From Gammaproteobacteria bacterium (GTDB lineage: Bacteria; Pseudomonadota; Gammaproteobacteria; Pseudomonadales; IMCC2047), in NCBI GenBank assembly GCA_021773395.1, contig JAJFKB010000014.1:310001-374000 (forward strand): a DNA stretch of 64,000 nt. The letters run 5' to 3'. The position numbers and the translations under genes were made by a program. The notes beneath the pieces are model-generated. The model was not told the DNA's origin, ran no database searches, and worked only from the letters and a program-made list of their open reading frames with translations. The first letter of the stretch is position 1, and each line of letters opens with the position of its first letter. Shown piece by piece: positions 1 to 10,061 of this stretch.

Positions 1-1
1 A

Positions 2-43
2 TTTATTGAGCCGGATCGCCTTGCTGCGCTATTAGGCCTGTAG
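2..43 (+). CDS. C-terminal tail of a truncated gene, possibly dsbC
   Basis: An open frame runs in from the window edge and ends at TAG 41-43, giving 13 residues (FIEPDRLAALLGL). This is too short to identify by sequence. In Escherichia dsbC lies directly before recJ-prfB-lysS, and in Pseudomonas it lies before hom, and both neighbours occur downstream here. A tail of the form 'GY-x-P-x-D-x-L' also fits the DsbC C-terminus. The assignment to the periplasmic disulfide isomerase DsbC is inference from synteny only. A terminator-like hairpin follows about 40 bases after the stop. Confidence 0.4.
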   Translation, partial: FIEPDRLAALLGL

Positions 44-80
44 ATGGTTTGAAATCATAACGTCAATCTTAACGCAACCT

Positions 81-118
81 GGGGACGATCAACTGCGTCT
101 CCTTTTTGGTTTTTTTCT
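81..118 (+). terminator. Rho-independent terminator after the first partial gene
   Basis: GGGGACG (81-87) pairs with CGTCTCC (96-102), with one G-U pair and an 8-base loop. A T-rich run (TTTTTGGTTTTTTTC) follows at once. It would separate the upstream gene from the alaC-hom-thrC group. Confidence 0.7.
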
Positions 119-291
119 TTGAGTTAGTGGTCGGGCCTCAAAAATTTGAGTCACTATTGGGTACTGCTCCAGACAGACTCTCAAGCTAATTAAAAAGTAA
201 TATGGATCGCTATTATATTCGTAACTGGCTTTGTGTTTGCAGGTCAGCTCCTCTACAATAAGCGCCTTTTAACTTCTCCCAGAATATCAGC

Positions 292-1491
292 GTGAAAAAA
301 GAATTTAGTCGTATAGATCGTCTACCCCCTTATGTGTTTAACATCGTCGGTGAACTCAGGCAGCAGGCGCGTGCGCGTGGTGAAGATATCATCGATTTCA
401 GCATGGGTAATCCTGACCAGCCGACACCCAAGCATATTGTCGATAAGCTTGTGGAAACGGTTAGGCGTGCAGATACGCACCGCTATTCACAGTCCAAGGG
501 CATTCCCCGATTGCGACGGGCTATCTGTAATTGGTACAAGCAAAGGTATCAAGTAGAGTTAGACCCTGAAACCGAGGCCATTGTGACCATAGGTTCCAAA
601 GAGGGGCTGGCTCACCTCGCATTAGCTACCATGTCACCGGGCGACGCGATCCTGGTACCCAACCCCTCTTACCCAATACATCCTTATGGTTTTGTGATCG
701 CGGGGGCTGATATTCGGCATGTGCCGTTAACTCCCGATGTTGATTTCTTTACTGAGTTGGAAAATGCGATCAAGACTTCTTGGCCCAAGCCGAAGATGTT
801 GGTATTAAACTTTCCTGGAAACCCAACAACTCAGTGCGTCGAACTGGAATTTTTTGAAAAAGTCGTCGAAATTGCGAGAGAGCATCAGATATGGGTGATA
901 CAGGACTTGGCGTACGCGGATATAGTCTTTGATGGCTATCAGGCGCCTTCAATTTTGCAAGTTCCTGGTGCCAAAGAGATTGCAGTAGAGTTTTTCTCCT
1001 TGTCCAAGAGTTATAATATGCCGGGCTGGCGCGTAGGATTTTGTTGTGGAAACCCCACTCTTATCCAGGCTCTGGGCCGCATTAAATCTTATATGGATTA
1101 TGGGACGTTTACCCCCATCCAGGTTGCGGCTATTTCGGCTTTGGAAGGGGATCAATCCTGTGTCGAACAAATTCGTTTGCAATACAAATCCCGTCGCGAT
1201 GTGCTTTGTGATGGGTTAAACAGTATTGGCTGGCAGGTTAGCAAGCCTAAAGCCACCATGTTTGTATGGGCACGTATACCCGAAGCATATCGCGAAGCGG
1301 GTTCCCTGGAGTTCAGCAAGCGTTTATTGCAGGATGCCAAAGTAGCCGTTTCTCCCGGTGTTGGGTTTGGTGAATATGGCGACGATCATGTGCGTTTTGC
1401 ACTGATCGAAAATGAGCATCGTACCCGGCAGGCGCTGCGAGGTATCAAACGCATGTTTAAAAATGACGGGTTTTATACGGGTGACCAGTAG
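292..1491 (+). CDS. alaC: Alanine transaminase AlaC (PLP-dependent, class I/II)
   Basis: This 399-residue cytosolic aminotransferase makes alanine from pyruvate and glutamate. The fold-type I PLP signature is present: the NFPGNPT stretch at about 173-179, Asp205 and Tyr208 around the cofactor, and the Schiff-base lysine Lys239 in [12 protein letters not shown], whose form is typical of the AlaC (YfdZ) branch. The start is GTG, the first in-frame start that keeps the family N-terminus ([10 protein letters not shown]), but the ribosome site is weak. It lies 78 bp before hom, a common neighbourhood in gammaproteobacteria that places alanine synthesis beside the aspartate-family pathway. A related aminotransferase with another keto acid partner cannot be excluded. 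Confidence 0.88.
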   Translation: MKKEFSRIDRLPPYVFNIVGELRQQARARGEDIIDFSMGNPDQPTPKHIVDKLVETVRRADTHRYSQSKGIPRLRRAICNWYKQRYQVELDPETEAIVTIGSKEGLAHLALATMSPGDAILVPNPSYPIHPYGFVIAGADIRHVPLTPDVDFFTELENAIKTSWPKPKMLVLNFPGNPTTQCVELEFFEKVVEIAREHQIWVIQDLAYADIVFDGYQAPSILQVPGAKEIAVEFFSLSKSYNMPGWRVGFCCGNPTLIQALGRIKSYMDYGTFTPIQVAAISALEGDQSCVEQIRLQYKSRRDVLCDGLNSIGWQVSKPKATMFVWARIPEAYREAGSLEFSKRLLQDAKVAVSPGVGFGEYGDDHVRFALIENEHRTRQALRGIKRMFKNDGFYTGDQ

Positions 1492-1569
1492 TAAATAATA
1501 GGCATGCTTTTTATGTGGAAGCGTCGATTTTTCTGAAAGAACTGGTAGCTAATAAATGAGGAAATTTCT

Positions 1570-2877
1570 TTGGAACCGGTAAATATTGGGATCTGCGGAC
1601 TAGGTACGGTCGGAGGTGGCACCTTCGATGTGCTTAACAGAAATGCAAAGGAAATTACACGACGAGCGGGAAGGGAAATAAGGGTTTCCCATATAGGTAG
1701 TCGCAGCCCAAAAACTGATTACGACCTGCAACAGGTGTGTGTGCTGGCAGACGTGTTTGATGTCGCCACGGCACCTGAGGTGGATATCGTTGTTGAATTG
1801 ATCGGAGGCTGTGATGTTGCGCTCGACCTGATATTGACGGCGATCGAGCAGGGTAAACATGTTGTTACCGCAAATAAAGCCTTGATTGCAGAGCACGGGA
1901 ACGAGATATTTGCGGCCGCGCAGGAAAAGGGTGTGATGGTGGCTTTTGAGGCAGCAGTTGCCGGTGGCATACCTATTATTAAGACAATACGTGAGGGCCT
2001 GACCGCTAATAAGATTGATTGGCTGGCGGGCATTATCAATGGCACAGGCAATTTCATATTGACGGAAATGCGGGAGAAAGGGCGTCCGTTCATTGATGTG
2101 CTGGCCGAGGCTCAGGAACTTGGGTATGCAGAGGCGGACCCCACCTTTGATGTAGAAGGTATCGATGCGGCGCATAAGCTGACGATTTTGGCTTCGATTG
2201 CGTTTGGGATTCCGTTACAGTTTGAAAAGGTCTACACCGAGGGTATTAGCCATATCAGCGCGCAGGATATCCTGTTTGCAGAAGAACTGGGTTATCGCAT
2301 CAAGCACTTGGGCATCGCTAAACGGGTGCCTGAGGGAATTGAGCTAAGAGTGCATCCCACTCTGGTTCCGGAAAGACTGTTATTGGCCAATGTCAATGGT
2401 GTGATGAATGCTATCATGGTGCATGGTGACGCGGTTGGGCCGACTCTCTATTATGGCGCCGGAGCCGGGGGTGAAGCGACTGCTTCTGCAGTGGTAGCGG
2501 ATATTGTCGATGTGGTTAGAACATTAACAATAGACTCAGACGACCGGGTTCCCCATTTGGCATTCAAATCGGATTGTCTTTCGGATGTTCGCATAATGCC
2601 AATTGAGTCAGTGGTCACCAGCTATTATTTAAGAATGGAGGTCTTGGACCAGCCGGGAGTCATGGCCAATGTTGCGCGAATCCTTAGCGAGCTGGACATC
2701 AGTATTGAGGCAATTATTCAGAAAGAACCGCAGATTAAGGGAAGCGAGGTTGCTATCATTTTGCTGACGCGAAATGTTGAAGAAAGCAAAATGAACGAGG
2801 CTATTGCTGAGATTGAGTCCCTTGATTCGACTTTGGGTGATATTGTTAAAATTCGTGCAGAGTCTTTGATTAATTGA
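1570..2877 (+). CDS. hom: Homoserine dehydrogenase
   Basis: A monofunctional homoserine dehydrogenase of 435 residues that reduces aspartate semialdehyde to homoserine for threonine and methionine synthesis. The N-terminal Rossmann motif is GICGLGTVG (about 7-15). The family signature GYAEADPTFDVEGIDAAHKL (185-204) carries the conserved Asp and the catalytic Lys203. An ACT domain occupies roughly 350-430, the usual site of threonine feedback. There is no aspartokinase domain, so it is not a ThrA-type fusion. The start is TTG, supported by a GAGG ribosome site about 8 bases upstream. It is followed 49 bp later by thrC, so the two are probably cotranscribed. Confidence 0.95.
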   Translation: MEPVNIGICGLGTVGGGTFDVLNRNAKEITRRAGREIRVSHIGSRSPKTDYDLQQVCVLADVFDVATAPEVDIVVELIGGCDVALDLILTAIEQGKHVVTANKALIAEHGNEIFAAAQEKGVMVAFEAAVAGGIPIIKTIREGLTANKIDWLAGIINGTGNFILTEMREKGRPFIDVLAEAQELGYAEADPTFDVEGIDAAHKLTILASIAFGIPLQFEKVYTEGISHISAQDILFAEELGYRIKHLGIAKRVPEGIELRVHPTLVPERLLLANVNGVMNAIMVHGDAVGPTLYYGAGAGGEATASAVVADIVDVVRTLTIDSDDRVPHLAFKSDCLSDVRIMPIESVVTSYYLRMEVLDQPGVMANVARILSELDISIEAIIQKEPQIKGSEVAIILLTRNVEESKMNEAIAEIESLDSTLGDIVKIRAESLIN

Positions 2878-2926
2878 TGGCTAGCAACTATTTCCATGAC
2901 GCATCGATATTAAGGTAGAGAAGCAA

Positions 2927-4318
2927 GTGAAATATATCAGTACACGTGGTCAGGCACCCGTGTTGAATTTTGAAGAGGTTTTGCTGGCGGGTTTGGCGAG
3001 CGATGGAGGTTTATATGTGCCGGAGTCGCTGCCCCATTATAGCAAAGCTGAAATTAATGAGTGGCAGGGGCTATCCTATGCCGATTTGGCATTCAGGATT
3101 ATTCAGCCTTTTGTCAGTGATAGTATTCCGGCTAAAGACTTGAAGTCGATAATTGATGAAAGTTACGCTGGTTTTAGGCATCCTGCGGTTGCTCCTTTAA
3201 CCCAGCTTGATCATAACGAATGGATTCTAGAGCTCTATCATGGGCCGACGCTGGCTTTCAAGGATTTTGCATTACAGCTACTTGGTCGATTGCTGGATTA
3301 TATTCTGCAAAGGCGCCATCAGCATGTTTCTATATTAGGTGCCACCTCCGGAGATACCGGTTCAGCTGCGATTGAAGGCTGCCGTCGCTGTGAGAATGTT
3401 GATATCTATATACTGCACCCACACAACCGTGTATCGGACGTGCAGCGAAAGCAGATGACCACGGTGAATGGTGAAAATATTCATAACCTGGCGGTCGAAG
3501 GTAATTTTGACGATTGCCAAAGCATTGTCAAAGCCTGTTTTAATGATCAATCCTTTTTGCAAGGCAAACATTCGCTGGTAGCTGTGAACTCGATCAACTG
3601 GGCGCGTATCATGGCTCAGATTGTGTACTACTTTTATGCGGCACTAGCGGTAGGTGGGCCGTCCAAAAAAGTTTCTTTTTCCGTGCCAACGGGAAATTTT
3701 GGAGATATTTTTGCTGGTTATCTGGCAAAACAGATGGGCCTGCCGATTGAGCAGTTGGTGATTGCGACAAATAAGAATGATATTTTGCACCGGTGTATCA
3801 GTAATAACGATTATAGCAAAAAGCAGCTTGATCATACCCTGTCTCCCAGCATGGATATCATGGTGTCTAGCAATTTTGAACGCCTGTTGTTTGATCTCTA
3901 TGACCGGGATGGCGCAGCTGTCTCAGCGTTGCTGGATAACTTTAATGAAGGTGCGGTATCGCTGGATGATAGGGTATGGAAACGTGCCAGAGAGAATTTT
4001 GACAGCAGTGCGGTGGATGACGATCAAACCTGCGAAACGATTGCGGAAATTTTTGAAGCGACAGAGTTATTAATTGACCCTCACACGGCTATTGGTGTTA
4101 GAGCCGCTCGGCAGTGCAACAGGAATCGCAGTATTCCGATGATAACGCTATCTACTGCGCACCCGGTAAAATTCCCTGAAGCGGTACTCAAAGCTGGCTG
4201 TGAGCAACCTACTTTGCCTCATCATATGGCAGATTTGTTTGAGCGGGAAGAACGTTATAAGGTGGTGCCTAATCAGGTTGCAGAAGTGCAGCGCGCAATC
4301 ACTGGCAGCAACGATTAG
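2927..4318 (+). CDS. thrC: Threonine synthase
   Basis: A PLP enzyme of 463 residues that converts O-phosphohomoserine to threonine. The PLP lysine is Lys112 in the motif HGPTLAFKDFALQ, and the phosphate-binding loop ATSGDTGSAA follows. The length and the N-terminal form (KYISTRG) match the long ThrC type of Proteobacteria. The GTG start has an AAGGTAGAG ribosome site upstream. It completes an alaC-hom-thrC group on the plus strand, but the homoserine kinase step (thrB/thrH) is not encoded in this window. Confidence 0.95.
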   Translation: MKYISTRGQAPVLNFEEVLLAGLASDGGLYVPESLPHYSKAEINEWQGLSYADLAFRIIQPFVSDSIPAKDLKSIIDESYAGFRHPAVAPLTQLDHNEWILELYHGPTLAFKDFALQLLGRLLDYILQRRHQHVSILGATSGDTGSAAIEGCRRCENVDIYILHPHNRVSDVQRKQMTTVNGENIHNLAVEGNFDDCQSIVKACFNDQSFLQGKHSLVAVNSINWARIMAQIVYYFYAALAVGGPSKKVSFSVPTGNFGDIFAGYLAKQMGLPIEQLVIATNKNDILHRCISNNDYSKKQLDHTLSPSMDIMVSSNFERLLFDLYDRDGAAVSALLDNFNEGAVSLDDRVWKRARENFDSSAVDDDQTCETIAEIFEATELLIDPHTAIGVRAARQCNRNRSIPMITLSTAHPVKFPEAVLKAGCEQPTLPHHMADLFEREERYKVVPNQVAEVQRAITGSND

Positions 4319-4399
4319 TGGAAACGCAGGCAGCCTTGATCCAGGTAACCTTTATCCAAATTGCCTTAATCACAGTTTATTCATGACAGATCGATAGGG

Positions 4400-6133
4400 A
4401 TGCTGGACGCAAACATGAAAACCATTGTGCGGCGTCCCGTTGATGCCGGACGGCTTAGCAACCTTTCCTCACAACATCCGCTGCTTGCGCGAATTTTTGC
4501 GGCTAGAAAAATTAACAGCGACACAGAGCTTGAGCTCGGTCTAGCCGGATTATGGCCCTTCCAGAAGCTTAAAGGCATCGATCAGGCAGTCAAACTGCTA
4601 CATGATGCAATGCTGCAGCAACAACAGATATTGATCATTGGTGATTTTGATGCGGACGGGGCCACGAGCTGCGTATTAGCCGTCAGGTTGTTGCGGGCTA
4701 TGGGCGCTTCTGCAGTCGATTATCTCGTTCCCAACCGTTTTGAATATGGATATGGCCTGACTCCGGAAATCGTTAAGGTCGCTCAGTTAAAGAAACCTGA
4801 CCTGATTATTACTGTAGACAACGGTATATCCAGCATTGAGGGTGTGGCGCTGGCTAGAAAATTGGGTATTCGGGTTCTGGTCACTGATCATCACTTGGCG
4901 GGGGAACAACTGCCAGACGCTGATGCGATTATTAATCCAAATCAGCCGGGCTGTGAATTTCCCTCAAAATGTACTGCTGGGGTAGGAGTGGCTTTTTACC
5001 TGTTCATCGCGCTGCGAGCTCAACTGAGAAAAGCAGGTTGGTTTGAAAGCAAAGAGATACCGGAGCCGAATCTGGCGGATTACCTGGATGTGGTTGCCTT
5101 GGGTACGGTCGCTGATCTGGTGGCATTAGATCACAATAATCGGATATTGGTGCATCAGGGTTTACAGCGGATTCGCAGCGGGCGGGCTCTGCCGGGTATT
5201 TCGGCACTTTTAAAAATATCAGGTCGAACTCAGAGTGAAATAGTGGCCAGCGATTTGGGGTTTGCGCTGGGACCCCGACTCAATGCCGCCGGACGGCTGG
5301 ATGATATGTCGTTAGGTATCGAATGCCTGTTAACAGATGATGATCAGCTAGCGATGGAGATGGCGCTACAGCTGGATACCTTGAATCAGTCGCGCAAAGA
5401 GATTGAATCCGATATGAAGCAAAGTGCGTTGAGTAGCTTGAGTGAAATTCAGGTTAGTTCAGAGCAAGTGGGGCTTTGTCTCTATGATAAGGAGTGGCAT
5501 CAGGGTGTTATTGGCATTCTCGCTTCACGTATTAAAGAGCAATACCATCGACCGGTTGTAGCTTTTGCCGATGCGGAGAAGGGGGTGATCAAGGGTTCAG
5601 CGCGCTCGATTAAGGGATTTCATGTGCGTGATGCATTGGATGCGCTGGCTAAGCGGCATCCGGAAATATTAAAAAAATTTGGTGGCCATGCGATGGCCGC
5701 GGGGCTGAGCATTGAGCGCAAACATCTGGAGGCTTTTACTCAAGCATTTAATTTGCTGGCGCGAGAGTGGTTAGATGAAGCCGATCTTGAGGCGCAGGTA
5801 TTGACAGACGGAGCGCTTGAATCAAGTTACTTCACACTCGATATCGCGCGATTGTTGCGCGATGCCGGGCCTTGGGGGCAGCAGTTTCCCGAACCTCAAT
5901 TTGAAGGGGTTTTTCAGGTATTGCAGCAACGGTTAGTCGGCGAAAAGCATCTCAAGTTGAGTCTGGCAGCAGACCAGAACTCGTCGCCGTTGGATGCGAT
6001 CGCGTTCTTTGTTGATCTTGAGCATTGGCCCAATAGCACCAGCCAGGTGCGCGTAGTTTATCGCCTGGATATCAATGAGTACCGGGGTGAAAAATCCCTG
6101 CAGTTAATCATCGAGCATTTAGAACCCTGTTAA
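4400..6133 (+). CDS. recJ: Single-strand DNA 5'-3' exonuclease RecJ
   Basis: RecJ, 577 residues, degrades single-stranded DNA 5' to 3' in recombination and mismatch repair. DHH-phosphoesterase motifs are visible: DFDADG (82-87), VDNGIS (139-144) and TDHH (162-165), which bind the two metal ions. The C-terminal DHHA1 motif KKFGGHAMAAG and an OB-like tail complete the family layout. The ATG at 4400 has a GATAGG site; a second ATG five codons in (4415) is an alternative. The recJ-prfB-lysS order of Escherichia is kept, but a CBS-GGDEF gene on the other strand is inserted after recJ and overlaps its last 15 bp. Confidence 0.95.
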   Translation: MLDANMKTIVRRPVDAGRLSNLSSQHPLLARIFAARKINSDTELELGLAGLWPFQKLKGIDQAVKLLHDAMLQQQQILIIGDFDADGATSCVLAVRLLRAMGASAVDYLVPNRFEYGYGLTPEIVKVAQLKKPDLIITVDNGISSIEGVALARKLGIRVLVTDHHLAGEQLPDADAIINPNQPGCEFPSKCTAGVGVAFYLFIALRAQLRKAGWFESKEIPEPNLADYLDVVALGTVADLVALDHNNRILVHQGLQRIRSGRALPGISALLKISGRTQSEIVASDLGFALGPRLNAAGRLDDMSLGIECLLTDDDQLAMEMALQLDTLNQSRKEIESDMKQSALSSLSEIQVSSEQVGLCLYDKEWHQGVIGILASRIKEQYHRPVVAFADAEKGVIKGSARSIKGFHVRDALDALAKRHPEILKKFGGHAMAAGLSIERKHLEAFTQAFNLLAREWLDEADLEAQVLTDGALESSYFTLDIARLLRDAGPWGQQFPEPQFEGVFQVLQQRLVGEKHLKLSLAADQNSSPLDAIAFFVDLEHWPNSTSQVRVVYRLDINEYRGEKSLQLIIEHLEPC

Positions 6134-7168
6134 TGCTCGGTTGCGACCCTCCCGTTTCGCCTGATACAGGCATTCATCGGCATGTGTGACGGTTTCCTGC
6201 CAGGTTTTGTAGGTGGTGTTGTTATGCGTTACGCAGGCAACCCCGCCGCTGATTGTGAGTATTTTGGAGGGGCAGGCAGCGTGTGGGATAGCCTCTTCTT
6301 CCAGCGTTTTTACCAGCTTGCTCGCCAGCAATCCCGCTTGTGGTAATTCTGTAGCTGGCAGCAACAGCAGTAATTCTTCGCCACCGTATCGATAAAGACG
6401 ATCCGATTGACGAATGCTTTGTTTAATACTCAGGGCTACGGCTTTGAGGGCTTCATCACCCGCAGTATGGCCATAATGATCATTGAAATTCTTGAAATAG
6501 TCGAGATCCAGAATGATCACTGAGTAAATTTGATTGTATCGAACTGCGGCGGCATGGGTATGCTGTAGGTCAACCTCCATTGCTCTGCGGTTGCCTATCT
6601 GCAGTAAATGGTCTTCCAGTGATAATGCCAACAAATCATTATTGGCTTGCAACAACGCCTTTGTTTTGGATTGTACGGTCGCTTCAATAATTTCGCTCTG
6701 CATCTCTACAACCTTGAAGTGAGCGTTGGCCAGGTCAGAATGAGTGATGAGACCCACCAGCTTCTCATTCGTGTCGACCACGGGAAAATGTCTAATGTGA
6801 TTGGCCCGGCTAATGACCATCGCGTCAAACAGGGTTTGCTCCTGATTGAGGCTTATAATGGGGGAAGACATGACCTGTACTGCGGTTTTTGCGATAAGAT
6901 CAGATTTTTCATTGGAGCGCTGCAGGAGTCGCACGATATCGCGTTCGGTGATAATACCGATTGGTCTTTCCTGGTCAGCAATGATAATGCACGACTGATT
7001 ATTTTGTGTCATCAGTTCAAGGATGTCACAAACCAAACTTTCTTTGCCCACATGACATACATCGGGGGTCATGAGAGCCTCGACCAGTATTTCTTGCATA
7101 ACTAGCGCCTTTAATAATTCTAACAAGCCTGTGCGCATGAATGACCGTTCTGTAATACTTTGCGTCAA
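6119..7168 (-). CDS. CBS-domain diguanylate cyclase (GGDEF)
   Basis: A 349-residue predicted soluble signalling enzyme that makes cyclic di-GMP from two GTP. Two CBS motifs occupy roughly residues 30-85 and 95-150 and probably bind a nucleotide ligand as the sensor. A short helix (about 150-185) leads to the GGDEF domain. The active-site loop is GGEEL (262-266), an active form, and a canonical product-inhibition site RxxD (R253-Q-S-D256) lies exactly five residues before it. No EAL domain or membrane segment is seen. The start is uncertain, as Met codons at residues 11 and 24 would also keep both domains. It converges on recJ with a 15 bp overlap and is divergent from prfB. Confidence 0.85.
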   Translation of the reverse strand: MTQSITERSFMRTGLLELLKALVMQEILVEALMTPDVCHVGKESLVCDILELMTQNNQSCIIIADQERPIGIITERDIVRLLQRSNEKSDLIAKTAVQVMSSPIISLNQEQTLFDAMVISRANHIRHFPVVDTNEKLVGLITHSDLANAHFKVVEMQSEIIEATVQSKTKALLQANNDLLALSLEDHLLQIGNRRAMEVDLQHTHAAAVRYNQIYSVIILDLDYFKNFNDHYGHTAGDEALKAVALSIKQSIRQSDRLYRYGGEELLLLLPATELPQAGLLASKLVKTLEEEAIPHAACPSKILTISGGVACVTHNNTTYKTWQETVTHADECLYQAKREGRNRALTGF

Positions 7169-7389
7169 ATCCAGAGAACGACCTTCGATAGCAATTATAG
7201 ATGCTTGTTGGGTTTTTTGAATTATTTTATTAGGTCAGTTTTAGTGTGGGTTCTGGCGTGGGCAAATCAAAGGCAGATATTTTTGTGTATGAAAGGAAAA
7301 GATCAGGCTATTTCACCTGGCAGTCATTCAAACTACAGAGCCAATCGGTTAGAATGCCAGCTTTTGTTCAGACCGAGACAGCTGACTTT

Positions 7390-8488
7390 ATGATCGAAGT
7401 AAACCCACTAAATCAATTGCTTAAAGATTTGCGTGAAAGAACGGACATACTCAGGGGGTATCTTTGACTATTCGGAGAAGCGCGATCGGCTGGTCGAAGT
7501 AGAGCGGGAGCTGGAAGACCCGGACGTCTGGAGCGAGCCAGAGCGTGCTCAGGCCTTAGGTAAAGAGCGTGCTCAATTGGAGGGTGTGGTCAAAACCATT
7601 GAGATCCTTGATAGTGGCCTGGATGAAACTACAGAGCTGTTAGATATGGCTGTTGATGAGCAGGACCAGGAAACCATCACCGATCTGTCCGAAGAAGCAA
7701 AACGACTGGAATTGGAGCTGGATAAGCTGGAGTTTAAACGGATGTTTTCCGGGGAAATGGACATCAATAATGCATTTCTTGATATACAGGCAGGTTCCGG
7801 GGGTACAGAAGCGCAGGACTGGGCCGAGATGCTGCTGCGAATGTATCTGCGCTGGGGAGAGCAAAAGGGTTTTAAAACCGATCTGATGGAAGTTTCGGCC
7901 GGTGACGTTGCAGGTATTAAGGGTGCGACTATAAAATTCGAGGGTGAATATGCCTTTGGCTGGTTGCGCACGGAAACCGGTGTGCATCGGTTAGTACGTA
8001 AATCTCCGTTCGATTCCGGTAATCGCAGACACACATCCTTTGCCTCGGTATTTGTGTCTCCAGAAATAGATGATAATGTCGATATTGATATCAACCCCGC
8101 CGACTTGAGAGTTGATACTTATCGGTCCAGTGGTGCTGGCGGGCAGCACGTCAATACCACCGATTCGGCGGTTCGTATCACACACGAACCTTCAGGGATT
8201 GTGGTGCAATGTCAGAATCAGCGTTCGCAGCACCAAAATCGAGATTCTGCGATGAAGCAGCTGCGAGCCAAATTATATGAAATGGAAATTCAAAAGCGAA
8301 CTGTGGAGGCTCAAGCCATGGAGGACAGTAAAGCGGATATCGGATGGGGCAGCCAGATTCGTTCTTACGTGCTGGATGCCTCGCGTATCAAGGATTTGCG
8401 AACCAATATAGAGACCTCGAATACCCAGGCGGTATTGGACGGTAATCTGGATTTATTTATTGAAGCGTCACTTAAAGCGGGTCTTTAG
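7390..8488 (+). CDS. prfB: Peptide chain release factor 2, with +1 programmed frameshift
   Basis: RF2 recognises UGA and UAA stop codons and releases the peptide. Translation starts at ATG 7390 and reads 25 codons to CTT (7462-7464), then meets in-frame TGA (7465-7467). The site AGGGGGTATCTTTGAC is the classic RF2 autoregulatory slip site: an internal Shine-Dalgarno, a slippery CTT and UGA followed by C. After a +1 slip the frame continues from GAC (7466) to TAG at 8488, giving 365 residues, the same as Escherichia RF2. The SPF anticodon-like tripeptide (RKSPFDSG) and the catalytic GGQ (GAGGQHVN) are intact. The coding sequence is join(7390..7464,7466..8488). lysS follows 58 bp later, as in Escherichia. 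Confidence 0.97.
7452..7468 (+). promoter_or_regulatory. prfB +1 ribosomal frameshift site
   Basis: The bases CAGGGGGTATCTTTGAC contain a Shine-Dalgarno-like AGGGGG three bases before the slippery codon CTT and the UGA stop with the weak context C. When RF2 is scarce the ribosome pauses at UGA, slips +1 from CUU to UUU and makes full-length RF2. This is established for Escherichia prfB, and the core site here is the same. Confidence 0.95.
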
Positions 8489-8546
8489 TGCGCTATTTCA
8501 CGCAATTAAATGCGAAATTATACAAGCAACTATGTGAACAGTACTC

Positions 8547-10049
8547 ATGAGTAATGATCAGGAACTACCGCAGGACGAACATAAAATTATAGCAGAGCGT
8601 CGCTCTAAGCTTACAGAATTAAGAGAGCAGGGTAATGCTTTTCCTAATGACTACCGGCGGGATCATTATGCCGAGGACCTTTGCCAGGCTCATGGACACA
8701 AGGAAAAGGAGGTCTTGGAATCTGAGGGTGTTAAAGTTGCTGTGGCAGGACGCGTCATGCTACGGCGAATTATGGGTAAGGCCAGTTTCTTTACATTGCA
8801 GGATATGACAGGCCGTATTCAATGTTATGTGCGCAAGAATGATTTGCCAGAGGGTGTCTACAATGCCTTTAAAAAATGGGATTTGGGTGACCTGGTAGGG
8901 GCTAGCGGTACGCTGTTCAAAACCAATACCGGGGAGCTATCAATCCATCTGAATGAGCTGCATTTACTGACTAAGTCGCTAAGACCATTGCCGGATAAAC
9001 ATAAAGGGCTTGCTGATCAGGAGATGCGCTACCGTCAGCGCTATGTGGATCTGATGGTCAATGAAGATTCACGGAAAACCTTCATTATGCGCTCAAAAAT
9101 TATTGAAGCCATACGCCAATATCTTTGTGCGCGACGCTTTCTGGAAGTGGAAACCCCGATGATGCAGGTGATTCCTGGAGGAGCGGCCGCCCGTCCTTTT
9201 GTGACGCATCACAATGCTTTGGATATGCAGCTTTACTTGCGGATTGCGCCAGAGCTTTATTTGAAACGTTTGGTGGTCGGTGGGTTTGAGCGGGTATTTG
9301 AGATCAATCGTAATTTCCGTAATGAAGGATTATCCACGCGCCATAATCCGGAATTTACAATGCTGGAATTTTATCAGGCCTATGCGGATTACCGTGATCT
9401 AATGGATTTAACGGAGAACATGCTGCGTCATATTACCGAGAATGTGCTGGGCGATACCCAAGTGCATTATCAGGGAAAGGAGTATGATTTTGCCCAACCA
9501 TTCCAGCGTATGACAGTAGTCGAATCAATCCTGCATTTTAATGGGGACATTGACGTAGATGCGGTTAACAGTCTAGAGGGCGCAAAAGCGATTGCTCGGG
9601 GTCTGGGGATACCGCTGAAGGATAGTTGGGGGGTCGGTAAGGTACAGATTGAGATTTTTGAAAAGACCGTTGAACATAAGTTGGATTTACCAACCTTTAT
9701 TACGGCATATCCCACCGAGGTTTCACCACTGGCCCGAAGAAATGACCAAAATCCGATGGTAACCGATCGCTTTGAGTTTTTTGTCGGTGGACGGGAAATC
9801 GCAAATGGATTTTCAGAATTGAATGATGCAGAGGATCAGGCTGAACGTTTCCGACAACAGGTCGAGGAAAAAGATGCCGGTGACGATGAGGCCATGCACT
9901 ATGACGAGGATTATGTGACAGCGCTTGAGTATGGCTTGCCACCGACTGCAGGTGAGGGGATTGGTATTGATCGTTTGGTTATGCTGTTTACCGATTCGCC
10001 ATCAATTCGAGATGTGCTGCTTTTCCCGCATATGAGACCCAGTAGCTGA
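8547..10049 (+). CDS. lysS: Lysyl-tRNA synthetase, class II
   Basis: A 500-residue cytosolic enzyme that charges tRNA-Lys. It has an N-terminal OB-fold anticodon-binding domain (about 65-150), then the class II catalytic core with motif 1 near [11 protein letters not shown], motif 2 in [11 protein letters not shown]...HNPEFTMLE, and motif 3 in [12 protein letters not shown] close to the C-terminus. The length matches bacterial LysS. It follows prfB as in Escherichia. The ung start lies 12 bp after its stop, so the two may be cotranscribed. Confidence 0.97.
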   Translation: MSNDQELPQDEHKIIAERRSKLTELREQGNAFPNDYRRDHYAEDLCQAHGHKEKEVLESEGVKVAVAGRVMLRRIMGKASFFTLQDMTGRIQCYVRKNDLPEGVYNAFKKWDLGDLVGASGTLFKTNTGELSIHLNELHLLTKSLRPLPDKHKGLADQEMRYRQRYVDLMVNEDSRKTFIMRSKIIEAIRQYLCARRFLEVETPMMQVIPGGAAARPFVTHHNALDMQLYLRIAPELYLKRLVVGGFERVFEINRNFRNEGLSTRHNPEFTMLEFYQAYADYRDLMDLTENMLRHITENVLGDTQVHYQGKEYDFAQPFQRMTVVESILHFNGDIDVDAVNSLEGAKAIARGLGIPLKDSWGVGKVQIEIFEKTVEHKLDLPTFITAYPTEVSPLARRNDQNPMVTDRFEFFVGGREIANGFSELNDAEDQAERFRQQVEEKDAGDDEAMHYDEDYVTALEYGLPPTAGEGIGIDRLVMLFTDSPSIRDVLLFPHMRPSS

Positions 10050-10061
10050 CGGGGTAGCAAG

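Noticed and set aside
1600-2175. Long antisense frame of 191 codons inside hom
   Set aside because: hom is clearly the real gene here; the antisense frame has no family features and arises from codon bias.
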